Shown: positions 49,692 to 58,125 of the stretch, in pieces
Layout: each line of letters begins with the position of its first letter
Position numbering within the stretch: position 1 is the stretch's first letter
Origin: Bacteroidota bacterium
GTDB taxonomy: Bacteria > Bacteroidota > Bacteroidia > AKYH767-A > OLB10
NCBI GenBank assembly: GCA_016699635.1
Contig: CP064983.1
Span: forward strand, 1,054,001-1,118,000
Direction of reading: 5' to 3'
DNA length: 64,000 nucleotides
The notes under the pieces: model-generated
Database searches by the model: none
Told to the model about the DNA's origin: nothing
The model's input: only the letters and a program-made list of their open reading frames with translations
Translations under genes and position numbers: made by a program

Positions 49692-50243
49692 ATGAGTACC
49701 AAATACAAATTTCAAGAGCCTGATGCTATTTATTTTGTTACTTTTTCAGTAGTAAACTGGATTGATGTTTTTACCCGCAATACTTACAAAGATATTTTAT
49801 TGGACAGCATAAGACACTGCCAAAAAGAAAAAGGTTTAGTTATACATGCATGGGTTATAATGACCAATCATGTACACATGATCATTTCGAAAAACAGCAT
49901 GAGCGTATTGCCTGATATTATGCGTGATCTTAAAAAATTTACGGCCTACAAAATAATTGGAGCAATAATGGAAAGTTCCCAAGAAAGCAGACGGGAATGG
50001 ATGTTTAAATTATTTAAACAGGCAGGCGAAAATAATGCTAACAATACTAACTGGCAGTTTTGGCAACAAGGCAATCACCCTATTGAATTAACTGATGCAA
50101 AAATGCAGGAACAAAAATTAAACTACATTCACGAAAATCCGGTACGTGCAGGATTTGTATATAAAGGTGAAGATTATGTTTATAGCAGCGCATGTGATTA
50201 CTGCGGCACCAAAGGTTTATTAGACTTACTAATGCTTGAATGA
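49692..50243 (+). CDS. REP-associated tyrosine transposase (RAYT), copy 3, intact
   Basis: A 183-residue Y1-type HUH nuclease. It starts MSTKYKFQEPDAIYFVTFSV, carries the HUH pair in VIMTNHVHMIISK, the helix DLKKFTAYKIIGAIMESSQE, the FWQQGNHPIEL stretch and the catalytic Tyr in KLNYIHENPVRAGFV, followed by VYSSACDYCG. These proteins cut single-stranded REP hairpins and are thought to spread them. REPs of one family flank it on both sides (two direct, one inverted). It is the only one of three RAYT copies in this window with all motifs and an unbroken frame. Confidence 0.92.
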   Translation: MSTKYKFQEPDAIYFVTFSVVNWIDVFTRNTYKDILLDSIRHCQKEKGLVIHAWVIMTNHVHMIISKNSMSVLPDIMRDLKKFTAYKIIGAIMESSQESRREWMFKLFKQAGENNANNTNWQFWQQGNHPIELTDAKMQEQKLNYIHENPVRAGFVYKGEDYVYSSACDYCGTKGLLDLLMLE

Positions 50244-50249
50244 TAGATG

Positions 50250-50273
50250 GGCACAAGTCCGAAGACTTGCGCC
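50250..50273 (-). repeat. Inverted REP 3' of RAYT copy 3
   Basis: Same sequence and same 6-base distance from the stop codon as at 48577-48600. Confidence 0.85.
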
Positions 50274-50282
50274 AGAGAGGTT

Positions 50283-50345
50283 TTTATGTTGTTAATAAAT
50301 TACATTAAGCTGGCAGGTATCAAATGGTGCGCAGTTGGTTATTTG
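50283..50345 (-). repeat. Duplicated tail of lipoprotein C
   Basis: Matches 48603-48665 with about five differences and still encodes NCAPFDTCQLNVIY before its stop, but is disconnected from its gene. Its first bases give the CGCAAATAA end of the CitE/SGNH gene. Confidence 0.75.
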
Positions 50346-52047
50346 CGAATATTGATGTCAGCAATATTAGGCAATATTTTTTCATATAGTGCTTGAGCAA
50401 TCATCAAATGATATGCTTTTGTTGCATAAACACCAAGGCTATCAAACAAAATTTCGCCTTTATAATTTTGACTTCTTCCACTTACAAAACACTCAGGAAT
50501 ATATTCCAGATATTTTTTTATATCCTTTTCCAATCTTAATGTAATCAGTTTTTCGAATAGTGCATTTGTTCTTTCGGGCGGACCTAATACAATGAGTTGT
50601 ATATTTCTATTATTGGTGAATTTTATAATATCTTTCAAAAGCTCTTTATACTTTTCTAAAGCATAACTATAATTTCCGATAAGCATACCAAAGAAGTAAT
50701 TTAAATCAACCAATGCGCTATGCATCTTAGAGTTTGCTGTATTCTCCACCGGATTAAATCTTGTAGATGCAGAAAGTAAATCATAACTTTCTGCATCAAT
50801 TTTATTCAATAAAGGAATATTCAATGATCTTTCAATTCTTCCACCTGGATTTTTCTTAAACTTGTAATATAACTTAATCAAACGCAGCACCGGTTCAGGC
50901 CTTATAGAAACAACAAGTACATCAATTGGATGCGACTTATTATAAGTTTCTATCTTATTAAAACAATTTTTAAATCGTTCATACCTTATTATATTGATAT
51001 TGAACTTTACATTTCTGCAATTCTCAACCTTATCTTTTAGCAATTGATGGAAACGATTTTCAAATGGCATATTTCCCTGCACAGGAAAACAACCGCCAAG
51101 AAATGTGAAATTTATTTCAGGTAAGTTAGCCTTTTTGCGATAGTTTAATGCAGCAACATACTCTTGTGGAGAAATTAATACTCTGCCATTACTTATAACA
51201 AAGCCTTTTTCATGATACTTATTTTCAAATTCCTTAATAAAACTTTCAATATAAACTGCTGGCACTTTGAAATCTAATCTATTTCCCATTAAAGGTAGCT
51301 CAGCATCAGGTTTTATTACGGAATATGAAACACAAACTTCGGTCTGCGTTTTTGTTAAAGTAACCTGTGCACAGTCTGAACCACATATTGAAACTAAAAT
51401 ATTAAGCATATTCAAAAAATACACTTCATTATCAAGTTGTAAACATGGAGAATTCACAATGGTATAACCGTACAATTTTAATTCTTTAAAAATTTTGGTT
51501 ATCCATGTCCAGTACTCTCTTGAGTCTTGATGAAAAAAAGGAAAATTACCACAATCATTATTATAATCACAATGACCAAAAGCAAAACGCTTTACTTTTT
51601 TAAGGTCACTCTTTAAAATTGATGAAAGATTTTTCAAACCAACTTTGGTTTCTATAACAGGAATTATTTCATCAAAGCTTATGTTGTTTTCCTGTAAATC
51701 ATTTTGCAATTTCAAAATTTGTTGCGCACTCTCAACTTTTGGAAGAAACACTGTTGAAATTTGTCCAGTTCCTGAAAGTGACAAAGGTCTAAATTATATT
51801 CCATGCCTTCTGTTGAATTTATGCGTACACCAATATTCAACTTACCATCATCTGTTTTGCATGCAACAAGCATACTTCTGAAATATTCTCTAAATATTTT
51901 TTTTAAGACTGTTGTCTTTCCGGAGTCTAAACAATCCTGAATACTGTCTTCAAGGTCAAAACATAAAACAGTTTCCGGTGCCGACTGCGCAATCAATTTG
52001 TCTATTGATGTACTTTCATTATACTTTAAAAAATGAAATGCTTTCAT
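50339..52047 (-). CDS. CitE-like (HpcH/HpaI family) domain fused to SGNH-like domain, one frameshift
   Basis: About 570 residues. The N-terminal ~290 resemble CitE-type C-C lyases: VLCFDLEDSIQDCLDSGK, NIGVRINSTEG, STVFLPKVESAQQI, IIPVIETKVGLKNL and FAFGHCDYNNDCG carry the usual acidic and Arg positions. From LPEINFTFLGGCFPVQG onward a second, SGNH-hydrolase-like part follows (IDVLVVSIRPEP, NIQLIVLGPPERTN, EILFDSLGVYATKAYHLMIA); its block-V His appears replaced by Tyr, so activity is doubtful. The frame breaks near 51780 (CHFQ joins SLSGTGQIS). The last codons and stop come from a duplicated piece of lipoprotein C, so the original 3' end may be lost. Role unknown, perhaps in surface glycan modification. 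Confidence 0.65.
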
Positions 52048-52182
52048 GATCAGTCGTTGCTGGAATAATATTAGAAATTATTCCTTCCACAAACTTAATA
52101 AAAAGGTCATAAAGGAAATTAAACTATGACATTAAAGTATATTCCTTCTTGTTGGATAAATTAAACTAACACTAAACTACGC

Positions 52183-52365
52183 TTAACCTTTCTTGTTTTT
52201 TTGCAATAACCGGAAATGATAAATAATAGAAATAATACCTATGATAATTGATGCAATGCCTGCGTTTTTGGAAGCATCAGTAAAAACTCTAAAATAAGAT
52301 AGAATGCCTACTATTAAAAAACCGAAACCTGCAATCAAAGAAAGATACTTATTGTAAAATATCAT
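52183..52365 (-). CDS. Small two-helix membrane protein
   Basis: 60 residues with two hydrophobic helices, YLSLIAGFGFLIVGILSYF and AGIASIIIGIISIIYHF, separated by a short polar loop and ending in a basic tail (LLQKNKKG). It sits alone between the CitE/SGNH gene and the imelysin operon. The composition is convincing for a membrane protein, but the family is unknown. Confidence 0.5.
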   Translation of the reverse strand: MIFYNKYLSLIAGFGFLIVGILSYFRVFTDASKNAGIASIIIGIISIIYHFRLLQKNKKG

Positions 52366-52487
52366 AACTCAATCTTATAAATACAGCATCAAAAGTAAAT
52401 CGAAACAAAACACTTTTGATTTATTTTAAAAATTCCTGAGCATCCATCATCATTTCATCACAGTCAGGAAAATTCTGAAAGAATGAA

Positions 52488-53793
52488 TTATAATGACTGC
52501 AAAAATTTTATCAATGCTTGTCTGTCGCTTTTGCTCATATTTTTAAAAGCATTCTTTGCCGATTCTGCTTCACCGCCATGCCATAAAATTGCTTCCTGCA
52601 GCGAACGTGCTTCTGCCATCGTGCAAATAAAAATTATGACCGTTTACCTTCTGTGTTAAACCTATACCCCATAACGGTGCAGTACGCCATTCATTACCAT
52701 TGGCATCAAAATCAGGTCGGTGGTCTGCAAGACCTTCGCCCATGTCATGCAACAACAAATCTGTGTAAGGAAAAATTCTTTGATTACTTACTTCCGGAAA
52801 ATCAACACGAACACCGGTTTGCATAGCAGGTCGGTGGCAAGAGCCACACTTGGCATCATTAAATAGTTTTTTGCCTTGCAACACTGTGGCATCATCAGCA
52901 CTTCTTCTTACAGGCACAGCTAATGTTTGCACATAAAATGAAACTGCACGCAAAACGCTATCAGGAATTTCAGGGTCATCGTTTCTGTTATCGTACTGTG
53001 TTTGCCCTTTGCTTGACTCTGCCGGAAAAACATAACTTGTAATACCCATGTCTTCATTATAGGCACCTGCTGTTTGTTGCAACACTGTTGGATTGTTTGC
53101 CTTCCATCCAAAGCGACCTAAAGTGCGTGTTCCTGCAAGTACATTCCAAACATAATTCGGCTTGCCGGAAATGCCATCACCGTTGGCATCATTTTCATCA
53201 GCAAATTTTAATATTTCAGATTCGTCAACTGCTTCGAGCAAACCCAAACCAAATACAGGAGGTGCCATTCGTGGTGAAAGCATTACTCCCGCAGGTAATG
53301 GTATGTAGCTGTTGGCTAACTGATATGTTGGTGTACGCAATGAATATGTTTCACCGTCAGGAAAAGAAAATGTTTGTTCAGAATAATTAATGATAACATC
53401 TGCTTCTTTCGCAACACCATTAATAGATCGTTGTTGCAACTGCACACCAAAACCCGGCACAGCTAATGGTCCACCGTTTGATGCCACACCGGGTATGCTT
53501 ACTCTGATTAACATTGCAGAGAGTGGCTCACTGCTATTCAACGGAGGCTTACCTCTGCCATCTGCAATATGACATGATGCACAGGAAACATTGTTGAAGA
53601 TAGGTCCAAGTCCGGGATTCAATGGTGCAGGTGCACTGACAAATGTTGCTTCAAAAGCTTTGTCACCCATTTCATGAATCATTGCATTGTGTGCTGAAAT
53701 ATCAGGAAACACACTGGAGAATGCTCCCGCAGACTCGTCAAAAAGTGTTTGTTTACCTCCTGCAAGCCATTCATTCCACTCTGATTCTGGCAG
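52488..53793 (-). CDS. Di-heme c-type oxidoreductase (DUF1111 type), 3' frameshift, signal peptide not visible
   Basis: Periplasmic di-heme protein. Two CxxCH sites are clear: NVSCASCHIADGRGKPP in the N-terminal half and DAKCGSCHRPAMQTGV in the C-terminal half. Other family marks are LRTPTYQLANSYIPLP, DENDANGDGISGKPNYV and HDMGEGLADHRPDFDANGNE. An extra base near 52620 makes it read HDGRSTFAAG; corrected it reads ARSLQEAILWHGGEAESAKN and ends at 52488. The frame is open up to 53793 (PESEWNEWLAGGKQTLFDES), but the signal peptide is missing, perhaps because of another indel. It follows imelysin in the operon, and such pairs are known from other bacteria. Confidence 0.85.
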
Positions 53794-53818
53794 TCAACAA
53801 CAATGTTCCGTTTCAAGA

Positions 53819-54868
53819 TTATTGAATTTTCTGACTAACTAAATTTGCTAAATCATTTTCTAAAACACTTTTCAAATCACGAATAGCATTCTGTGCATTG
53901 ATAACCTGTGTTTGTTGCGTAAATATGGCCTGACCAAAAGGAACTGTAATATTTCCTAATGCAGTTATAGCAGCACTGATTTTCGTTTTAATAGAACCAT
54001 CTAAAGAAAGGTTGTTGGCTCTGACAAAGCTCTCTAAAGATTGCCCCTGAGAAGTATATTTTCCCAGATAAACATTCTCTACACTTTTTATGTTGTTCGT
54101 AAAATCAATAATTGAATTTTTTGCAAAAGGCGATTCTTCAAGCATAGCATTTTGTGAAACTAATGGATCTTCCATCTTTCCATCTGCTACTTCTTCGCAA
54201 ATACCTGCCATAGCACTAACCATTTCCATAAATGCCGCATGCTGTGTAGTAAAAACCTGACTGCCATTTCCTGCATTTGCAAACTCATTATGATAGTTTC
54301 CTGTAGTCCAACTTGAAGCTACTTGCTGCGTTAGTGTTTTCAGATTTGCTGCAAGTGCTTCTAAGTAATCTAACTGACGTGAAGTAAACTGTGCAATAGT
54401 TTTATTTCCATCAACACCCCACAACAAATACTCAACAGGATGAAATCCTTTTAAAGCATCTTCAAGTGAATTGACATAGGCTTCATCATAAACAGATTGA
54501 TTATTCAAAACTGAATCGAGTGAATTAAAATCTACAGGCCAGGTGTCAATACGTGGGTCTATATCGTCTGTTGCAACAGGGCCGAATAAAAATCCTTCGG
54601 ACTGCTCCCATGCTTGGCGGCTTTGTTTCCATAACGATTTACAGTTATCAAGATTTGCCTGTGTCTGATTTTGGGTAAAGTTTGTAATTGCCTGATGCAA
54701 CTGCTCTGTTTTAGAGGCTAAGTCATTATAAGTAGCCTGTGCAACATTAACTGAAAAGTCATTAAGAATTTGTGTTGAAGAATAGTCATCACTGTTGCTT
54801 TTATCTTTTTTGCAGGAACTTAAAACCAACACTGATGCTAATGAGAATAAAATAAATCTGAATTGCAT
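53819..54868 (-). CDS. Imelysin family lipoprotein (M75-like)
   Basis: A 349-residue periplasmic lipoprotein (MQFRFILFSLASVLVLSSCK). Imelysins are two four-helix bundles thought to bind iron rather than cleave protein. The diagnostic GxHxxE motif is DALKGFHPVEYLLWGVDGNK; other marks are CKSLWKQSRQAWEQSEGFLF and DPRIDTWPVDFNSLDS. The frame is intact. It lies 7 bp downstream of the Rieske gene and 25 bp upstream of the di-heme gene, so they are co-transcribed. Known relatives are induced by iron limitation. Confidence 0.92.
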   Translation of the reverse strand: MQFRFILFSLASVLVLSSCKKDKSNSDDYSSTQILNDFSVNVAQATYNDLASKTEQLHQAITNFTQNQTQANLDNCKSLWKQSRQAWEQSEGFLFGPVATDDIDPRIDTWPVDFNSLDSVLNNQSVYDEAYVNSLEDALKGFHPVEYLLWGVDGNKTIAQFTSRQLDYLEALAANLKTLTQQVASSWTTGNYHNEFANAGNGSQVFTTQHAAFMEMVSAMAGICEEVADGKMEDPLVSQNAMLEESPFAKNSIIDFTNNIKSVENVYLGKYTSQGQSLESFVRANNLSLDGSIKTKISAAITALGNITVPFGQAIFTQQTQVINAQNAIRDLKSVLENDLANLVSQKIQ

Positions 54869-54875
54869 GATTAAA

Positions 54876-55297
54876 TTAAATTGATATTTGAATTAGTGAA
54901 TTGTTTACTACTACAGGATATTTTTTGAGTGGTTGTGTTGCAGGTTCGGCTACAACATTTCCGTCAAGGTCGAAGCGGCTGCCATGAAGTGTGCAGTACA
55001 AGCCGCCATCACTTGCATTGAGTGGGTTGGCGCGATGTGTGCATTTCATCTCTAAGGCAGTAAAATGATTGTCAGGTTTTTTACCAATAAGATATCATAC
55101 TCTGATGAAGCATTACGCACAATTAAAATCTTTTTATCGTTCATTGCTGACAGTGGAACTGTCAGTTGATGATTCACGGCTTCTGCTTTGAATATTGACG
55201 TGCTCTTACAAGAAGAAAGCAGCGACAGTAAACTTCCTCCTGCTGCCATCATGCCACAACTCATACATGTGTTCTTTATAAAATTCCTGCGTTTCAT
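54876..55297 (-). CDS. Tat-exported Rieske [2Fe-2S] protein, one frameshift
   Basis: A 140-residue protein. The N-terminus MKRRNFIKNTCMSCGMMAAG is a twin-arginine signal, followed by a lipobox-like LLSLLSSC. The Rieske cluster motifs lie after a frameshift near 55080: EMKCTHRANPLNASDGG (CxH) and LYCTLHGSRFDLDGNVV (CxxH), giving both Cys and both His ligands, then PLKKYPVVVNNSLIQISI. The stop is at 54876. Without correction the ORF ends at LTIILLP and loses both motifs. It overlaps tightly with the porin (2 bp) and imelysin (7 bp). It probably passes electrons in the periplasm, with the di-heme protein as natural partner. Confidence 0.85.
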
Positions 55298-55299
55298 TT

Positions 55300-56487
55300 T
55301 TAAAAACTATAGCCTATGCCAAGATTTATAAAACTGTTTGTTGTATAGTATGCAGGTGCATTCGGAAATGGATTCAGGTTTAATGCAGGATTAAGATCAC
55401 CGGTTTGCTTATATACGTAATCTAATTTTACCACTACACCGGGTGTAGGAAAACAAGAAAATCCTGCAATGATATATTGCTGTTTCAGAATATCGTTCTT
55501 TATTCCATTTTTTGGAATACTGCTGTTAAGATCAAAATTTTCATAACGGACAAAAGCATCTGTTTTTAGTTTTTTGAGAATGCGATAAGCAACTTCTGCA
55601 TAACCACCAACAGATAATTCGGCTGTGTTGTTGGCATAGGCACGATTAATTTTATCAGCATCAGGAATAGTGATTGCAGCAAAAAGCACTTTTGCTGTAA
55701 GTCTGTCTTTGCGATACTGAACATTTACTTCGCCAAGCCCCACAGGGGTGCCAAACATGCCTGAGTTTAACTGAAGGCTATCAGCTTCTCTCTTTGTCAG
55801 GCCTGCGCTTCCACCATAATAAGCTGAAAGCTGAAAAGTGAAATTTTTCATTACATATTGCACTGATCCTGTCAAAGCAATATTAGAAGCAGTTGCATTG
55901 CCACCCTCAAACCTACCTCCGCGAATACCAGTTCCATTGCTGAAGCCCGATGCATCAAGACCGTTGACAAGTGCAACAGAATAATTTAATCCTGTTATAG
56001 CATCTGAACTACCATACAAGGCAACACCCAACTCGCGCCATGTTGATGGTATTAGAAAAGTTTCTGTAAAGGGGCGTTGATTACCATGATAAGTTGTTGG
56101 TAAATGGTTCTCATTAATAATTCCAATGCGCGGAATAAATAATCCGGCCTGCAAATGCATTTTTCTGTTTAGCTGAAAACGCAGATAAGCTTGCTCCAAT
56201 GCTATTTCTCCACCTGCCTTGCCACCTTCAACACGTGCATCGGCCAATTCTGTTTCTGAAAGAAAAGAAATATTCTTGCTGAATTTATGGCCTACAAAAA
56301 CTACAGCTCTGGTAAAATTTGCCTGAGCAGTTCTGTAGCGTGAATCATAACTTACCATCGCTTCGCCATAGCCTGATATGTAGGTCTGCTTTTCATTAGC
56401 TGCATTGGTATGTAATGAATCCTCACCTGTCTGTGCCTGAGAAAGGAATGGAAATAGAAACAGAATGACTGTTATGTAGTTTTTCAT
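55300..56487 (-). CDS. Outer-membrane porin-like beta-barrel
   Basis: A 395-residue protein with signal peptide FLFPFLSQAQ. Long alternating beta-strands and a C-terminal aromatic (FINLGIGYSF) mark an outer-membrane barrel. Features: YISGYGEAMVSYDSRYRTAQ at the start, FIPRIGIINENHLPTTYHGN, and YEVAYRILKKLKTDAFVRYE-like late strands. It resembles phosphate-selective-porin-type proteins of Bacteroidota, though the substrate is unknown. First gene of the operon with Rieske, imelysin and di-heme protein. A perfect palindrome lies 41 bp upstream of its ATG. Confidence 0.8.
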   Translation of the reverse strand: MKNYITVILFLFPFLSQAQTGEDSLHTNAANEKQTYISGYGEAMVSYDSRYRTAQANFTRAVVFVGHKFSKNISFLSETELADARVEGGKAGGEIALEQAYLRFQLNRKMHLQAGLFIPRIGIINENHLPTTYHGNQRPFTETFLIPSTWRELGVALYGSSDAITGLNYSVALVNGLDASGFSNGTGIRGGRFEGGNATASNIALTGSVQYVMKNFTFQLSAYYGGSAGLTKREADSLQLNSGMFGTPVGLGEVNVQYRKDRLTAKVLFAAITIPDADKINRAYANNTAELSVGGYAEVAYRILKKLKTDAFVRYENFDLNSSIPKNGIKNDILKQQYIIAGFSCFPTPGVVVKLDYVYKQTGDLNPALNLNPFPNAPAYYTTNSFINLGIGYSF

Positions 56488-56528
56488 TGAATGAAAATTA
56501 TCGGCTGCGAAAGTAATGAGAAAATACT

Positions 56529-56547
56529 ATTTAGAATGTTTCTAAAT
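56529..56547. promoter_or_regulatory. Candidate operator: ATTTAGAA-TGT-TTCTAAAT
   Basis: Perfect 8-bp inverted repeat with a 3-base spacer, 41 bp upstream of the porin operon. The size fits a dimeric metal regulator of the Fur or DtxR type, which is inference. It overlaps the stop region of the upstream O-antigen ligase gene. Confidence 0.55.
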
Positions 56548-58113
56548 AAAATTATTATCTAACTCTTTGTCTTTCAGAAACAAAAACAGGCAATTAAAAA
56601 AAATGAAAAAACTAACTCCAGCTTGTGTTTCAAGTGTATCTTCTGTTAACATTGACAAAAAAGCCGTAATCCAGAAAGTCAGATATAAGAAAGACCCTGA
56701 ATACTGAAATTGAAAAACAGGATAAAAAAGCATGACGATAAAAAGTAAAAGAGCGGGAATACCGAGTGCAACAGCAACAGCAAGAAACTGATTATGCGAA
56801 CGCAAACGGAATTTAGCATCCAACAATGAATTGGTTTCATCATACTATTTTTACAAAAGCATCAGGCACATCACCCGTGCCAACACCTGTTAACGGATGT
56901 TGTTTGATGATTTGCAAGGCTGTCTTCCAAAATTCAAAACGCATGGTTAATGAATGTCCGCTGGCATTGCCTCCATTTCTATATCGGTTCAACTCCCAAA
57001 GTGTTGCCCTTAATCTGTTGTGGATATTAGAATCGATTAAATCATTTGCATTGGCTACACCATGTTCTATTGCATTAATCTCAGTATTACTGAGCTGTTC
57101 AACTGCATGTGCATCTTTTGTTAATCCTTTGGAAGATAAAAACCGGAATATTGTTAATTTAATCTCATCACCATTCAGATTTTTATCATCATAATTTATC
57201 TTGCTTCTCTTGTTCCATGCTGTCCGCAATTCCGGCTCACAAATGTTAATCCACACCGGATGTCCGTTTTCCGATTCACGATTCAGAGTGTCATGTGTAT
57301 ATGGAGCACCATTTGCTGTATGTTTTGCTAAATTTCTCAACTCAGCATCATTAAAAAATGTCACATCATGCCATGCGCTTTTGATAGTGAATGTAAGTAT
57401 TGTAACAACCATTACAACTGAACCTGCTATAATTCCTCTGCTAACTACAGATTTATTCTTTAGAAATGTTTTGATAGCATAAATCAATAACACTATTGCC
57501 AGTATGCCCAAACCGGTGACAGACTCAATCAATGAAAGAAAAAACACAAACCAGATAATTACAAGCAGCAATCCATAACTAAACTTGATTTTTCTTAACA
57601 GCCAAAATGACAAATAAACAGCAATACAAATAAGGAGTGACAATCTGATGTGTGAAATAAAAATTGAAATATCTCTGACATTGTGAAACTCAACAGGTAT
57701 TATTCCTACATAAATACACATGCTTATTAATGTGGACACTAAAACGGATGCAATAAAAACTAATGCTACTGTTTTAAATTGTTTATCAGAAAAAACAGGC
57801 ATTGATGAAAAAATAATTGGGATTAAAAGCAAAGGAAGTTTGACACGCACATCCTTAAAGCCATAATGAAAATCGGTAGTATAAAGTAATCCCAACAGAT
57901 GCCATAAAAAGAAAACAACCAGCAGTAAAACAATTTTATTAGATAATGCTGTCTTTAATTTCTCTTTCAAATCTCCATTCAAAAGCCATGCAACAATGAT
58001 GAGGGCTTGAGAAACACTCATCAAAAACATGGAGAGTGGCAATCCAACAGCAAACAGTAAAACACCGGCAAAAAAAGAGGTTTACTAAAACTTTGTAGCC
58101 GGCCTGTCATCAT
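56542..58113 (-). CDS. O-antigen ligase-like (Wzy/WaaL family) membrane protein, two frameshifts
   Basis: About 520 residues with roughly ten membrane helices. Characteristic is the large periplasmic loop before IIKQHPLTGVGTGDVPDAFV and the late motif RLRSHNQFLAVAVALGIPAL. The first frame break is near 58070: a T-run short by one hides the natural start MMTGRLQSFSKPLFFAGVLL (ATG at 58113). The second is near 56830 between DAFVKIV and KFRLRSHNQ. It ligates or polymerises surface glycans on the periplasmic side. It starts 12 bp after the ctpA stop and is in the same transcription unit. Confidence 0.75.
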
Positions 58114-58125
58114 TAATGCAGTATT

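Larger units (their letters stand above)
49276..50345. mobile_element. Duplicated block 2: lipoprotein remnant, two REPs, RAYT copy 3, tail of lipoprotein C
   Basis: Parallel to 47443-48665 but with two REP units, an intact RAYT and only ~60 bp of the lipoprotein C tail at its right end. The right edge forms the 3' end of the CitE/SGNH gene. Confidence 0.7.

Noticed and set aside
51267..51881. Plus-strand ORFs opposite the CitE/SGNH gene
   Set aside because: Low-complexity antisense frames without start context; the minus-strand gene has clear motifs.
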